Assembly: GCA_005768755.1 (NCBI GenBank)
Contig: VAFL01000002.1
Location: 124,001 to 188,000 of the forward strand
Direction of reading: 5' to 3'
DNA length: 64,000 nt
Origin: Paracoccus denitrificans
Lineage (GTDB): Bacteria > Pseudomonadota > Alphaproteobacteria > Rhodobacterales > Rhodobacteraceae
Below the pieces are notes generated by a model that saw only the letters and a list, made by a program, of their open reading frames with translations, searched no databases and was not told the DNA's origin. Below, one piece after another: positions 1 to 7,916 of the stretch. Position 1 is the first letter of the stretch, and each line of letters begins with the position of its first letter. Made by a program: the position numbers and the translations under genes.

Positions 1-1857
1 GCCGTTCGAGGCACGCAGCAGCATCTGCGTCAGCAGGTTCGGCATTGCCGCACGGATATCGCGCAGCCGCTGCCACGGACATTCCTGCAAAAAGCGGTAG
101 GCCACATCGAACGTCGCCCCACCCCAACATTCGACGCTGAACAGTTGCGGCAGATTGGCCGCATATGCCGGCGCCACCCGGATCATGTCGATCGAGCGCA
201 TCCGCGTCGCCAGAAGCGATTGGTGCCCGTCCCGCATGGCCGTGTCGGTCACCAGAAGCCTTGACTGCGCGCCAACCCAATCGGCCACACCCTTTGCACC
301 TTCCTTTTCAAGGAGCTGTCGCGTTCCGGCCGGCGGCGGGCTGACATGGGGCTGCGGCGCGATCGGGGGATGGGCCTGCGCGGGCGGCGCGGCGCGGCCG
401 GCAGTTTCCGGATGTCCGTTGACCGTGATATCCGCCAGATAGGTCAGGATCTTCGTTGCGCGGTCACGCCGGGCGCGGAATTCGAACAGTTCCGGCGTCG
501 TGTCGATGAATTTCGTTGTGTATGTGTCGTTCAGGAATGTCGGATGCTTCAGCAGGTTGATGACAAAGTCGATATTCGTACTGACACCTCGGACCCGGAA
601 TTCGCGCAGCGCCCTGTCCATCCGTGCGATGGCCTTTTCCGGCGTCTGCGCCCATGCGGTAACTTTGACCAGAAGGGAATCGTAATAGCGCGTGATCACG
701 CCACCCGCATAAGCCGTGCCGCCATCCAGACGGATGCCCATGCCCGTGGCGCTGCGGTAAGCCGTGATCCGGCCATAGTCCGGAATGAAGTTGTTCTGCG
801 GATCTTCGGTCGTGACGCGGCATTGGACAGCGTGGCCTGACAGCGTCACGTCCTCCTGCGTCGCCGTGCCGGTGGCCTTCGCCAGTGTTGCGCCTTCCGC
901 AATCATGATCTGGGCCTGGACGATGTCGATACCAGTCACTTCTTCTGTCACCGTATGTTCGACCTGAACGCGGGGATTGACCTCGATGAAATAGAAATTG
1001 CCCGAGTCCATATCCATCAGGAACTCGACCGTGCCGGCGTTCTGATAGCCAACGGCCTGCCCGATTTTCAGCGCCAGCCCGCACACCTCGGCGCGCTGCT
1101 CGTCTGTCAGATAGGGTGCGGGGGCGCGTTCGACGACCTTCTGGTTGCGGCGCTGCACGGTGCAATCGCGTTCATACAGATGGTAAAGACCGCCATGCGT
1201 GTCACCCAGCAACTGCACTTCGACATGCCGGGCGCGCAGGATCATCTTTTCCAGATATCCCTCGCCATTGCCGAACGCGGCCTCGGCCTCGCGCCGGCCC
1301 TCGCGGACCTTTTCAACCAGTTCGCCCTCGGCATTGATCGGGCGCATCCCCCGGCCGCCGCCCCCCCATGAGGCTTTCAGCATCAGCGGATAGCCGATCT
1401 CTGCGGCTTCGGTCCTGATGGCTTCGAAGTCGTCGCCCAGCACCTCGGTCGCGGGGATGACGGGGACACCTGCGCTGATCGCCACCCGGCGCGCACTTGC
1501 CTTGTCGCCAAGCGCGCGCATCGTTTCGGCCTTGGGTCCGATGAAGATGATGCCCTCGCGTGCGCAGGCATCGACCAGTTCGGGATTTTCCGACAGCAAT
1601 CCATAGCCGGGATGAATGGCATCAGCAGCGGATTCCTTGGCGACGCGAATGATCTCGTCGATGGAAAGGTAAGCCGCGACCGGCCCCAGCCCCTCGCCTA
1701 TGCGATAGGCCTCATCCGCCTTGAAACGGTGCAGGCCAAGCTTGTCTTCCTCGGCATAGACGGCAACCGTCTTTTTGCCCAACTCGTTGGCGGCCCGCAT
1801 GACGCGAATGGCAATTTCGCCGCGATTGGCGATCAGGATCTTGCGAATGTTGCGCAT
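1..1857 (-). CDS. pyc: Pyruvate carboxylase, N-terminal part (runs off the window)
   Basis: Biotin-dependent carboxylase that makes oxaloacetate from pyruvate and bicarbonate with ATP (anaplerosis, cytoplasm). The first 619 codons are present; the family is about 1,150 residues, so the rest of the carboxyltransferase and the biotinyl domain lie beyond base 1. The start reads MRNIRKILIANRGEIA, typical of biotin carboxylase, with a G-rich ribosome site just upstream. The ATP-grasp glycine loop is at residues 165-170 after K161, and the motif EVNPRVQVEHTVTEEVTG follows in the middle. Near residue 540 the carboxyltransferase domain begins (TDTAMRDGHQSLLATRMRS). BC and CT in one chain separate it from acetyl- or propionyl-CoA carboxylase alpha subunits. 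Confidence 0.95.
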   Translation of the reverse strand, partial: MRNIRKILIANRGEIAIRVMRAANELGKKTVAVYAEEDKLGLHRFKADEAYRIGEGLGPVAAYLSIDEIIRVAKESAADAIHPGYGLLSENPELVDACAREGIIFIGPKAETMRALGDKASARRVAISAGVPVIPATEVLGDDFEAIRTEAAEIGYPLMLKASWGGGGRGMRPINAEGELVEKVREGRREAEAAFGNGEGYLEKMILRARHVEVQLLGDTHGGLYHLYERDCTVQRRNQKVVERAPAPYLTDEQRAEVCGLALKIGQAVGYQNAGTVEFLMDMDSGNFYFIEVNPRVQVEHTVTEEVTGIDIVQAQIMIAEGATLAKATGTATQEDVTLSGHAVQCRVTTEDPQNNFIPDYGRITAYRSATGMGIRLDGGTAYAGGVITRYYDSLLVKVTAWAQTPEKAIARMDRALREFRVRGVSTNIDFVINLLKHPTFLNDTYTTKFIDTTPELFEFRARRDRATKILTYLADITVNGHPETAGRAAPPAQAHPPIAPQPHVSPPPAGTRQLLEKEGAKGVADWVGAQSRLLVTDTAMRDGHQSLLATRMRSIDMIRVAPAYAANLPQLFSVECWGGATFDVAYRFLQECPWQRLRDIRAAMPNLLTQMLLRASNG

Positions 1858-1954
1858 GGCGCACCCCCGAGTTTCTGCAACTGCGAAGAACATTACCGAT
1901 CAATTAAGACTTGTAAACGCGAGATGACGCAATGCCACCGGGCAAAGGGTTCCC

Positions 1955-2740
1955 CTATGCCGTCAATTCGACCCAGACCGGAACATGATCTGACGGCTTA
2001 TCGCCCGCGCGCACATCCCTGTCGACGCCACTTTCGGTCATGATGTCAGCGGCTTGGGGCGACAGCATCAGATGATCGATACGAATGCCGTTATCACGCC
2101 GCCACGCGCCGCCCTGAAAATCCCAGAAGGTGAAGGGGCCGCGTGTCCCGAATGGGTCGCTGATCCGCAAGGCATCGGTCCAGCCCTGTGCTGCAATGCG
2201 GCAAAACGCGGCACGGCTGTCGGGCAGAAACAGCGCATCTTTCAGCCATTCGCCTGGTTCGGCCGCATCGCGGGGCTGCGGGATGATATTGTAATCGCCC
2301 AGCATGACAACGGGCATTTCGGTCTTCAGCAATTCGGCCGCGCGCAGTCGCAGCCGTTCCATCCAGGCCAGCTTGTAGTCGTATTTCGGACCCGGGGCGG
2401 GATTACCATTGGGCAGATAAAGGCCGGCAATACGCACCGCACGATCACCGACGACTGTCGCTTCGATATAGCGCGCCTGTTCATCGCCATCGTCGCCGGG
2501 CAAGCCGCGTGTCACATCCTCGATCGGCAGCTTCGACAGGATCGCGACGCCGTTGAAACCTTTCTGACCGTGGGTTTCGACATTATAGCCCATGTCTTCG
2601 AAATGCTGGGCCGGAAAGCCGTCATCGATGGATTTGATTTCCTGCAGCACGACAAGATCGGGTTGTGCCTCGGTCAGCCAGGCGCTCAGCGCTTCGATCC
2701 GCGCCTTGATACCGTTGATATTGAAGCTTGCGATTTTCAT
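1955..2740 (-). CDS. xthA: Exodeoxyribonuclease III (AP endonuclease)
   Basis: A 261-residue EEP-fold Mg-dependent nuclease for base-excision repair: 3'-5' exonuclease and abasic-site endonuclease. Visible motifs are NINGIKAR, LQEIK (metal-binding Glu), GDYNI (catalytic Asp and Asn), RIDHLMLS and the C-terminal SDHVPVW. The start is set at MKIASFNING, the usual N-terminus of the family; an in-frame upstream extension of 12 residues is not family-like. It stands alone on the minus strand, about 100 bp upstream of pyc and divergent from a secreted protein gene. Confidence 0.95.
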   Translation of the reverse strand: MKIASFNINGIKARIEALSAWLTEAQPDLVVLQEIKSIDDGFPAQHFEDMGYNVETHGQKGFNGVAILSKLPIEDVTRGLPGDDGDEQARYIEATVVGDRAVRIAGLYLPNGNPAPGPKYDYKLAWMERLRLRAAELLKTEMPVVMLGDYNIIPQPRDAAEPGEWLKDALFLPDSRAAFCRIAAQGWTDALRISDPFGTRGPFTFWDFQGGAWRRDNGIRIDHLMLSPQAADIMTESGVDRDVRAGDKPSDHVPVWVELTA

Positions 2741-2818
2741 GGCCGGCATCATGTGCCGGGCGGTGGCAATTGGCAAGATGATGGCGGCGGGTTATCATGA
2801 TCCCGAAAGGCGATTGGC

Positions 2819-3535
2819 TTGCGCGGTATCCTGCTTATCCTGATGATCCTGTTTTCAGCTGTTCCTGACGCGGGCGCAGCGCAGCAAGACGTTCCGCCGA
2901 CCGGTTTTTTGTGGAAGCGCAGCCCCCTGCCCGCCACGCTGCCCCTGCAGGTCACCGGCCCGTTTGGTGCCGATTACGTCGTCGTGCTGACCGCGCCAGA
3001 CACCGAAGCGCCCGCGATGGCAGGGTTCCTGCGCGGCGGCGATGTTCTGCGTCTGCGCGTGCCACCCGGGGATTGGAAGGTCAGCATCGGCACCGGCAGC
3101 GAATGGCAGGGGAATGATGCGCTGTTCGGCGCTGACGCTGAATGGGACACATGGCCGGAGCTTCTGCATTTTTCAGCGGGCGAGGCCGCGTTGCACGGCC
3201 ATGCCATCGAAATCGCCAATGTAGACGGGACGCCAAGGATCACCGGCGTCGGTGCTCAGGTTATTTGCCAGTTGCCCGCAACTTCGGGGGGTCCGAATGT
3301 ACGTCCCCTGCGCACTGAACCGCTGACCCGATACGATCCGCTTCTGAAGCGCGATGATGTAACGTGGAGCAGCCCGCTTCTGAAACGCGATAACGATGAT
3401 CGCCTGAACTTCGCCAAGCCAGAACAACGCCCGGATGATCGCGTCGGGCGTCAGATGGACAGGCTGCGCGAAACGACCGAACGCGCACCGACGCGCAGCC
3501 GGACCAATCAAGCGGCGCCGGAGCCCTGCGAATAG
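2819..3535 (+). CDS. Hypothetical exported protein
   Basis: 238 residues starting at a TTG codon; an in-frame stop lies 18 bases upstream and an AAAGG-type ribosome site sits about 8 bases before the TTG, so no ATG start is available. The N-terminus (MRGILLILMILFSAVPDAGAA) is a clear signal peptide with AxA-type cleavage. The mature part has a compact region rich in beta-type residues (about 25-155) and then a charged, probably disordered tail with two copies of PLLKRD (TRYDPLLKRDD and SSPLLKRDN). I do not recognise a family. The stop codon is one base from the stop of the convergent Fe-S carrier gene. Confidence 0.75.
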   Translation: MRGILLILMILFSAVPDAGAAQQDVPPTGFLWKRSPLPATLPLQVTGPFGADYVVVLTAPDTEAPAMAGFLRGGDVLRLRVPPGDWKVSIGTGSEWQGNDALFGADAEWDTWPELLHFSAGEAALHGHAIEIANVDGTPRITGVGAQVICQLPATSGGPNVRPLRTEPLTRYDPLLKRDDVTWSSPLLKRDNDDRLNFAKPEQRPDDRVGRQMDRLRETTERAPTRSRTNQAAPEPCE

Positions 3536-3536
3536 A

Positions 3537-3863
3537 TCAGATCGAAAAAGAGGTGCCGCACCCGCAGCTTGACGCGGCATTTGGATTTTCGATGGTAAAA
3601 CGCGCGCCGATCAGTTCATCGGCGAAATCGATCACCGCACCGGCCAGAAACGGCAATGAGACGGGATCGACCAGCACCCGTTGGCCCTGCCCTTCAAGGA
3701 TCAGGTCATCGTCGGCCGCAGCATCCAGCCGGATATCATACTGAAATCCCGAACAGCCGCCGCCTTCGACAGCGACACGCAGCGCCTGCGGCGCTTCGGC
3801 ACCGTCATTGATCTCGGCCAGGCGCTGAAAGGCGCGTTCGGTCACGGAAGGAGGCAGGTTCAT
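3537..3863 (-). CDS. A-type iron-sulfur cluster carrier (IscA/ErpA/HesB family)
   Basis: 108 residues; receives and passes Fe-S clusters to apo-proteins. The three conserved cysteines are in GGGCSGF (C37) and SSCGCG (C100, C102). The start MNLPPSVTERA has a good AAGGAGG ribosome site; a longer in-frame reading to 4142 would run through the promoter region of the divergent dGTPase gene and is rejected. No isc or suf genes are adjacent, so which subtype (ErpA-like or IscA-like) it is cannot be told from context. Confidence 0.92.
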   Translation of the reverse strand: MNLPPSVTERAFQRLAEINDGAEAPQALRVAVEGGGCSGFQYDIRLDAAADDDLILEGQGQRVLVDPVSLPFLAGAVIDFADELIGARFTIENPNAASSCGCGTSFSI

Positions 3864-3932
3864 GGGGCGTTCCCGTTTCGCAGTTGCTTTGTGGAATATA
3901 GGGTTCGCCCCGTATCGCTGCAAGGAACCCGC

Positions 3933-5087
3933 ATGACCGCGCCCTATGCCTGCCAACCTGATGCCAGCCGTGGCCGGCTTCATCCCGAAAGCCTGTCCAG
4001 CTTCCGCTCTCCGTGGCAGCGCGACCGCGACCGGATCATCCATTCGTCGGCCTTCCGCCGGCTGAAGCACAAGACCCAGGTCTTTGTCGAACAGGAAGGT
4101 GATGCGTATCGCGGCGATTATTTCCGCACCCGCCTGACCCACACGATCGAGGTGGCACAGGTCGCGCGCACCATCGCCGGGGCATTGGATCTGAACACAG
4201 ACCTGGCCGAGGCTGTTGCCCTAGCCCACGATCTTGGTCACCCGCCTTTCGGCCACACCGGCGAAGATGCGCTGGCGGCGCTGATGAAACCTTATGGCGG
4301 CTTCGATCACAACGCGCAGGCGCTGCGCATCGTCACCCGGCTGGAACGCCATTACGCTGGTTTCGACGGGCTGAACCTGACATGGGAAGCACTGGAAGGC
4401 ATCGCCAAGCATAACGGCCCGGTTGTGCCCCCACTGCCCTATGCATTGTCCGAAGTGAACGCACAGTGGGATCTTGAGCTGCACACAAATGCCAGTGCCG
4501 AGGCGCAGGTCGCGGCCGTGGCCGATGACATCGCCTATAATCACCACGACCTGCATGACGGGCTGCGCGCCGAACTGTTCACCGAGGCCGACCTGGCCGA
4601 ACTGCCCGTGGTCGGCCCCGCCTTCGCCGAAGTCGATGCCCGCCATCCCGGTCTGGATGAAGATCGCCGCCGGCACGAGGCGCTGCGCCGCGTTTTTGGC
4701 GTCATGGTCGAGGACGTGATCGCGGTAGCGCAGAACCGTCTTGCGTCGTTGCAACCGAAATCTGTGGATGAAATCCGCAATATGGACGGGCCGATCATCC
4801 GCTTCTCGAAGCCGCTGTATCAGAACCTGAAGGCGATCAAGTCCTTCCTGTTCACGCGCATGTATCGCGCCCCGTCAGTCGTGGATGAACGCAAGCTGGT
4901 CACGGGGATGCTGAACGATCTGTTTCCGCTGTTCATGTCCAACCCCGAAACGCTGCCCGAGCATTGGCGCCCCGAGGCACTTGCGGCAACAGAGACCGAA
5001 CGGGCACGGATCGTGCTGGATTACGTTGCAGGCATGACCGACCGCTATGCGATGTCGGAATGGGACAGGCTTTGCACCGGGCGATGA
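3933..5087 (+). CDS. dgt: dGTPase-like deoxynucleotide triphosphohydrolase
   Basis: 384 residues, HD-domain family that cleaves dNTP to deoxynucleoside and triphosphate. Motifs: FRRLKHKTQVF near the N-terminus, the first metal His in TRLTHTIEVAQVAR, then the HD pair in ALAHDLGHPPFGHTGE, and a later DDIAYNHHDLHDG carrying the last metal ligand. The ATG at 3933 follows an AAGGA site; the open frame extends upstream but into the divergent Fe-S carrier gene. A hairpin (5073-5098) encloses the stop codon. Confidence 0.93.
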   Translation: MTAPYACQPDASRGRLHPESLSSFRSPWQRDRDRIIHSSAFRRLKHKTQVFVEQEGDAYRGDYFRTRLTHTIEVAQVARTIAGALDLNTDLAEAVALAHDLGHPPFGHTGEDALAALMKPYGGFDHNAQALRIVTRLERHYAGFDGLNLTWEALEGIAKHNGPVVPPLPYALSEVNAQWDLELHTNASAEAQVAAVADDIAYNHHDLHDGLRAELFTEADLAELPVVGPAFAEVDARHPGLDEDRRRHEALRRVFGVMVEDVIAVAQNRLASLQPKSVDEIRNMDGPIIRFSKPLYQNLKAIKSFLFTRMYRAPSVVDERKLVTGMLNDLFPLFMSNPETLPEHWRPEALAATETERARIVLDYVAGMTDRYAMSEWDRLCTGR

Positions 5088-5127
5088 TGCCCGGTGCATG
5101 CAGTGCCGGCCGATCTAGTGGCCGGCA
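5073..5127. terminator. Two tandem hairpins between convergent genes, each with a stop codon in its loop
   Basis: TGCACCGGGC and GCCCGGTGCA (5073-5098) form a perfect 10-bp stem whose 6-base loop holds the dgt stop. TGCCGGCC and GGCCGGCA (5104-5127) form a perfect 8-bp stem whose loop holds the stop of the convergent DUF305 gene. There is no U-tract, so they are termination- or stability-type hairpins, not classic intrinsic terminators. Confidence 0.5.
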
Positions 5128-5588
5128 TGGGGATCTGCCCCGGCTTCGGCGGCAGGGGCGTCGGCGGGCATGTCCATCCCGTCATGCGCGGCGGGCTTGT
5201 ATTCGGGATCGTTCCGTTCCAACCACGCCTGCATCAGCGCGATCTCTGCCTCTTGTGCGGCGATGACTTCCTCGGCCAGTTTCTTCACCTCGGGATCGTC
5301 GCCATGTTCCAGCGCGATCCGCGCCATGGCAACGGCACCCTGATGATGCGGGATCATGCCGCGCATGAAATCGATATCGGCATCGCCCGAATAGTCGATC
5401 ATCATGTCGCCGTGCATTCTGTTCATCGCGTCGATATTGGCAAGCGTCGAAGGGGCTGCGTCATCCGGCACGGGTTGCGAGGACATAACGTCCTCCACAT
5501 TATCTAAGGCGGGTGCCGAAGTCTGGGCAAAGGCAGTGCCGGTCATGGCGACGACAGTCGCGGCAATCAGGAATCCGGTGTGACGCAT
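5115..5588 (-). CDS. Exported DUF305 protein
   Basis: 157 residues. Signal peptide MRHTGFLIAATVVAMTGTAFA, then a DUF305 ferritin-like helical domain with the hallmark DFMRGMIPHHQGAVAMAR. DUF305 proteins are periplasmic and often sit with copper-handling genes; the mature protein is rich in Met and His (MHGDMM, MIPHHQ and a C-terminal HDGMDMP...DPHAGH tail), which fits weak metal binding, but no copper gene is adjacent. The start is the second ATG, with an AAAGGA site 7 bases upstream; an alternative ATG lies 15 bases earlier. Confidence 0.88.
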   Translation of the reverse strand: MRHTGFLIAATVVAMTGTAFAQTSAPALDNVEDVMSSQPVPDDAAPSTLANIDAMNRMHGDMMIDYSGDADIDFMRGMIPHHQGAVAMARIALEHGDDPEVKKLAEEVIAAQEAEIALMQAWLERNDPEYKPAAHDGMDMPADAPAAEAGADPHAGH

Positions 5589-5664
5589 GTTGTGTCCTTT
5601 CATACGGTAATCAGCCTGCCCACGTCCTAGCAGATCGCATGGGAAAGTACGCGACACAGCCGCG

Positions 5665-6582
5665 TTATCGCAGGAAAATCAGCGCCATCCCGATCACCGC
5701 GATCAGCGCACCTGCCCAGCTTGTCGCACTTGGGCGCGCACCGGTGATGATCCACAGGCCGGGCAGGATGAAAACCGGTGATAGCGCGGACAGGGTCGAT
5801 ACGATGCCCACCTTGCCGCCCTGAAGGGCAAACAGCAGCAGCGACATGCCGATCACCATGGCCAGAATGCCCGACCCGGCCAGCAGCATGAATTGCGAAC
5901 CGTTAAGCTTTCCCTTCGGTTTCACGATGCGCAAGGGCATCGCTGACAACAGACCAAGACACACGGCCGCGGTGGCGACGCGGACAAGGCTACCCGTGAA
6001 CGGATCGAAACCTTCTGCCATCACAGGGCGCGCGATCAAGGAACCGACCGCCTGCGCCATCGCTGCGATCACACCCAGCAGAATACCGATGGCGATATTG
6101 CCGCGGACTTCCTCAAAACTGTGGTTGCCGCTGCGCCCTGGACGGCCCAGCACGGCCAGCCCCACGCCGGCCGCGCACAGAAAGACCCCGCCCCATGCAA
6201 TCGGGCGCAGCGTTTCACCCAGTATCGCCCAGCCGAGAATTGCCGCCAAAGGCGCATTCAACGCAAAAAGCGCCCCTGCCCGGCGCGGCCCGAGCCGCGC
6301 GATCGCGGCGAATAGCAGCGTATCGCCCAGAAAGATGCCGATGAACCCGGACAGGACCAGCGGTGCCACATGCGACCATTGCGACCCGTGCCACAGCCCG
6401 CCGAACACCACGATCAGCGCCAGAACCAGTGTTGTGAAGCTTTGCCGATAGAAATTGAAGGCAAATGCCCCCAGCCGGTTCAGCGGAGGGGCAACCATCA
6501 ATCCGGTCAGTGCCCAGGAAATAGCCGCACCGATTGCCGCAAGCTCATAAACAGGCAATTCGACCCCTACCTTGGCTAACAT
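5665..6582 (-). CDS. EamA/DMT-family membrane transporter
   Basis: About 305 residues with ten hydrophobic segments in two five-helix halves, the layout of drug/metabolite transporters (RhaT/EamA). Substrate unknown; these are usually exporters. The ATG chosen has a poor ribosome site. A TTG 24 bases downstream follows AGGTAGGGG and may be the true start, giving a slightly shorter first segment. The longer open frame to 6810 crosses the divergent osmC gene and is not credible. Confidence 0.85.
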   Translation of the reverse strand: MLAKVGVELPVYELAAIGAAISWALTGLMVAPPLNRLGAFAFNFYRQSFTTLVLALIVVFGGLWHGSQWSHVAPLVLSGFIGIFLGDTLLFAAIARLGPRRAGALFALNAPLAAILGWAILGETLRPIAWGGVFLCAAGVGLAVLGRPGRSGNHSFEEVRGNIAIGILLGVIAAMAQAVGSLIARPVMAEGFDPFTGSLVRVATAAVCLGLLSAMPLRIVKPKGKLNGSQFMLLAGSGILAMVIGMSLLLFALQGGKVGIVSTLSALSPVFILPGLWIITGARPSATSWAGALIAVIGMALIFLR

Positions 6583-6645
6583 TTTTCGATTCGGTGAACC
6601 ACGCGCTGTCCTGGCGCGTTGACTGGGCAGATACAGGAGGACGAC

Positions 6646-7068
6646 ATGATTACCAAGACAGGCTCCGCAAAATGGCAAGGTGCGATCAAGGACGGCAAGG
6701 GCGAGGTCTCGACCCAGTCTGGCGCGCTGAAATCGCAGCCCTACGGCTTTGCGACGCGTTTCGAAGATCAGCCGGGCACCAATCCCGAAGAACTGATTGG
6801 GGCGGCACATGCGTCGTGCTTCTCGATGGCGCTGTCCAAGGCGCTTGGCGATGCAGGCGTGACTGACGTGACGATCGAGACGACGTCGGCCATATCGCTG
6901 GACAAGGAAGGCGATGGTTTCGCGGTCAAGAAGGCTGCGCTGACCTCGACCGTATCGGGTCAGGGTGACAAATCGGCCATCGAACAGGCAGCAAACGGCG
7001 CCAAGGACAATTGCCCGATCTCGAAGCTGCTGAATACCGAAATCACACTCGATCTGACGATCGCATGA
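6646..7068 (+). CDS. osmC: OsmC-family peroxiredoxin
   Basis: 140 residues; thiol-dependent reduction of organic hydroperoxides in the cytoplasm. The two catalytic cysteines are C58 (AAHASCFSMAL) and C123 (KDNCPISKLL), at the expected spacing. An AGGAGG ribosome site lies 5 bases before the ATG. Its stop overlaps the start of the transglutaminase-like gene, so the two are co-translated. The sequence resembles the OsmC branch more than Ohr. Confidence 0.93.
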   Translation: MITKTGSAKWQGAIKDGKGEVSTQSGALKSQPYGFATRFEDQPGTNPEELIGAAHASCFSMALSKALGDAGVTDVTIETTSAISLDKEGDGFAVKKAALTSTVSGQGDKSAIEQAANGAKDNCPISKLLNTEITLDLTIA

Positions 7069-7913
7069 TGCGGATCCGCTACGGTTACGACATAACGATC
7101 GAGGGTGACGCCCCGCTTTCGCTGCTGCTGCAAATGTCCGTGCGGCCCGAGCGACAGCTGGATTTGCAGGGTATCGAGGAGTTCTCGACCGAGCCGGGCG
7201 TCGCCTTTTCCACTTTTGTGGATGATTTCGGCAATTTCTGCCGCAGGCTGTCAGCGCCCGCGGGCAAGTTCAGGATGCGCCAGATTGCCACGATAACCGA
7301 TAGCGGCCTTCCGGAAGCAGCGTTTGAAGACGCGCAGGAAATGCCGATACAGGCCCTGCCCGATGATGTGCTGCAGTTCCTGCTGCCCTCGCGCTATTGC
7401 GATTCCGATCTGCTGATGGGTCCCGCCTGGGATCTGTTCGGCAATGTTGCGCCTGGCTGGAACAGGGTGCAGACGGTCATGGATTGGGTCCACAACCACA
7501 TCAAGTTCAACTATCAGGATGCCGACGCGACGCGCACCGCCCACGATGCTTTTGAACAGGGCAAAGGGGTTTGCCGCGACTTCGCACATCTGTCGATCGC
7601 CTTTTGCCGCGCGCTGAACATTCCGGCGCGTTATGTGAACGGCTATCTTGGCGACTTCGGCATACCTGCCCCACCCGATCCGATGGATTTCGCCGCCTCT
7701 GTTCAGGTTTATCTGTCGGGCCGCTGGTGGGATTTCGACCCGCGCAACAACATGCGCCGGATCGGCCGCCTGCCGGTCGGATATGGACGCGACGCGACCG
7801 ATGTCGCGCTGATCTCCAGCTTCGGGCTGCACCGACTGCTGAATTTCACCGTCATCACCGATGAAATCGATGATGACGGCAATATCATTCCGCCTATGAA
7901 AAAGGCGGAATAA
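7065..7913 (+). CDS. Transglutaminase-like cysteine protease-fold protein
   Basis: 282 residues. An N-terminal beta domain (about 1-150) is followed by a transglutaminase core with the nucleophile region GKGVCRDFAHLSIAFCRALNIPARYVNGYL. The catalytic Asp is in WWDFDPRNN, but where the His would stand the sequence reads MDFAASVQVYLSGRWW, with no His. That suggests altered chemistry or a non-catalytic role. The start is one of two consecutive ATGs (7065 or 7068) overlapping the osmC stop. A hairpin (7887-7911) overlaps its last codons, facing the convergent ALDH gene. Confidence 0.85.
   Translation: MMRIRYGYDITIEGDAPLSLLLQMSVRPERQLDLQGIEEFSTEPGVAFSTFVDDFGNFCRRLSAPAGKFRMRQIATITDSGLPEAAFEDAQEMPIQALPDDVLQFLLPSRYCDSDLLMGPAWDLFGNVAPGWNRVQTVMDWVHNHIKFNYQDADATRTAHDAFEQGKGVCRDFAHLSIAFCRALNIPARYVNGYLGDFGIPAPPDPMDFAASVQVYLSGRWWDFDPRNNMRRIGRLPVGYGRDATDVALISSFGLHRLLNFTVITDEIDDDGNIIPPMKKAE
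7887..7911. terminator. Hairpin over the 3' end of the transglutaminase-like gene
   Basis: ATTCCGCC and GGCGGAAT form a perfect 8-bp stem with a 9-base A-rich loop, ending at the stop codon between two convergent genes only 3 bases apart. There is no U-tract. Confidence 0.4.
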
Positions 7914-7916
7914 CGG

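Noticed and set aside
464..1165. 233-residue minus-strand open frame
   Set aside because: It lies in another frame of pyruvate carboxylase, whose correct frame carries clear biotin carboxylase motifs through the same bases.
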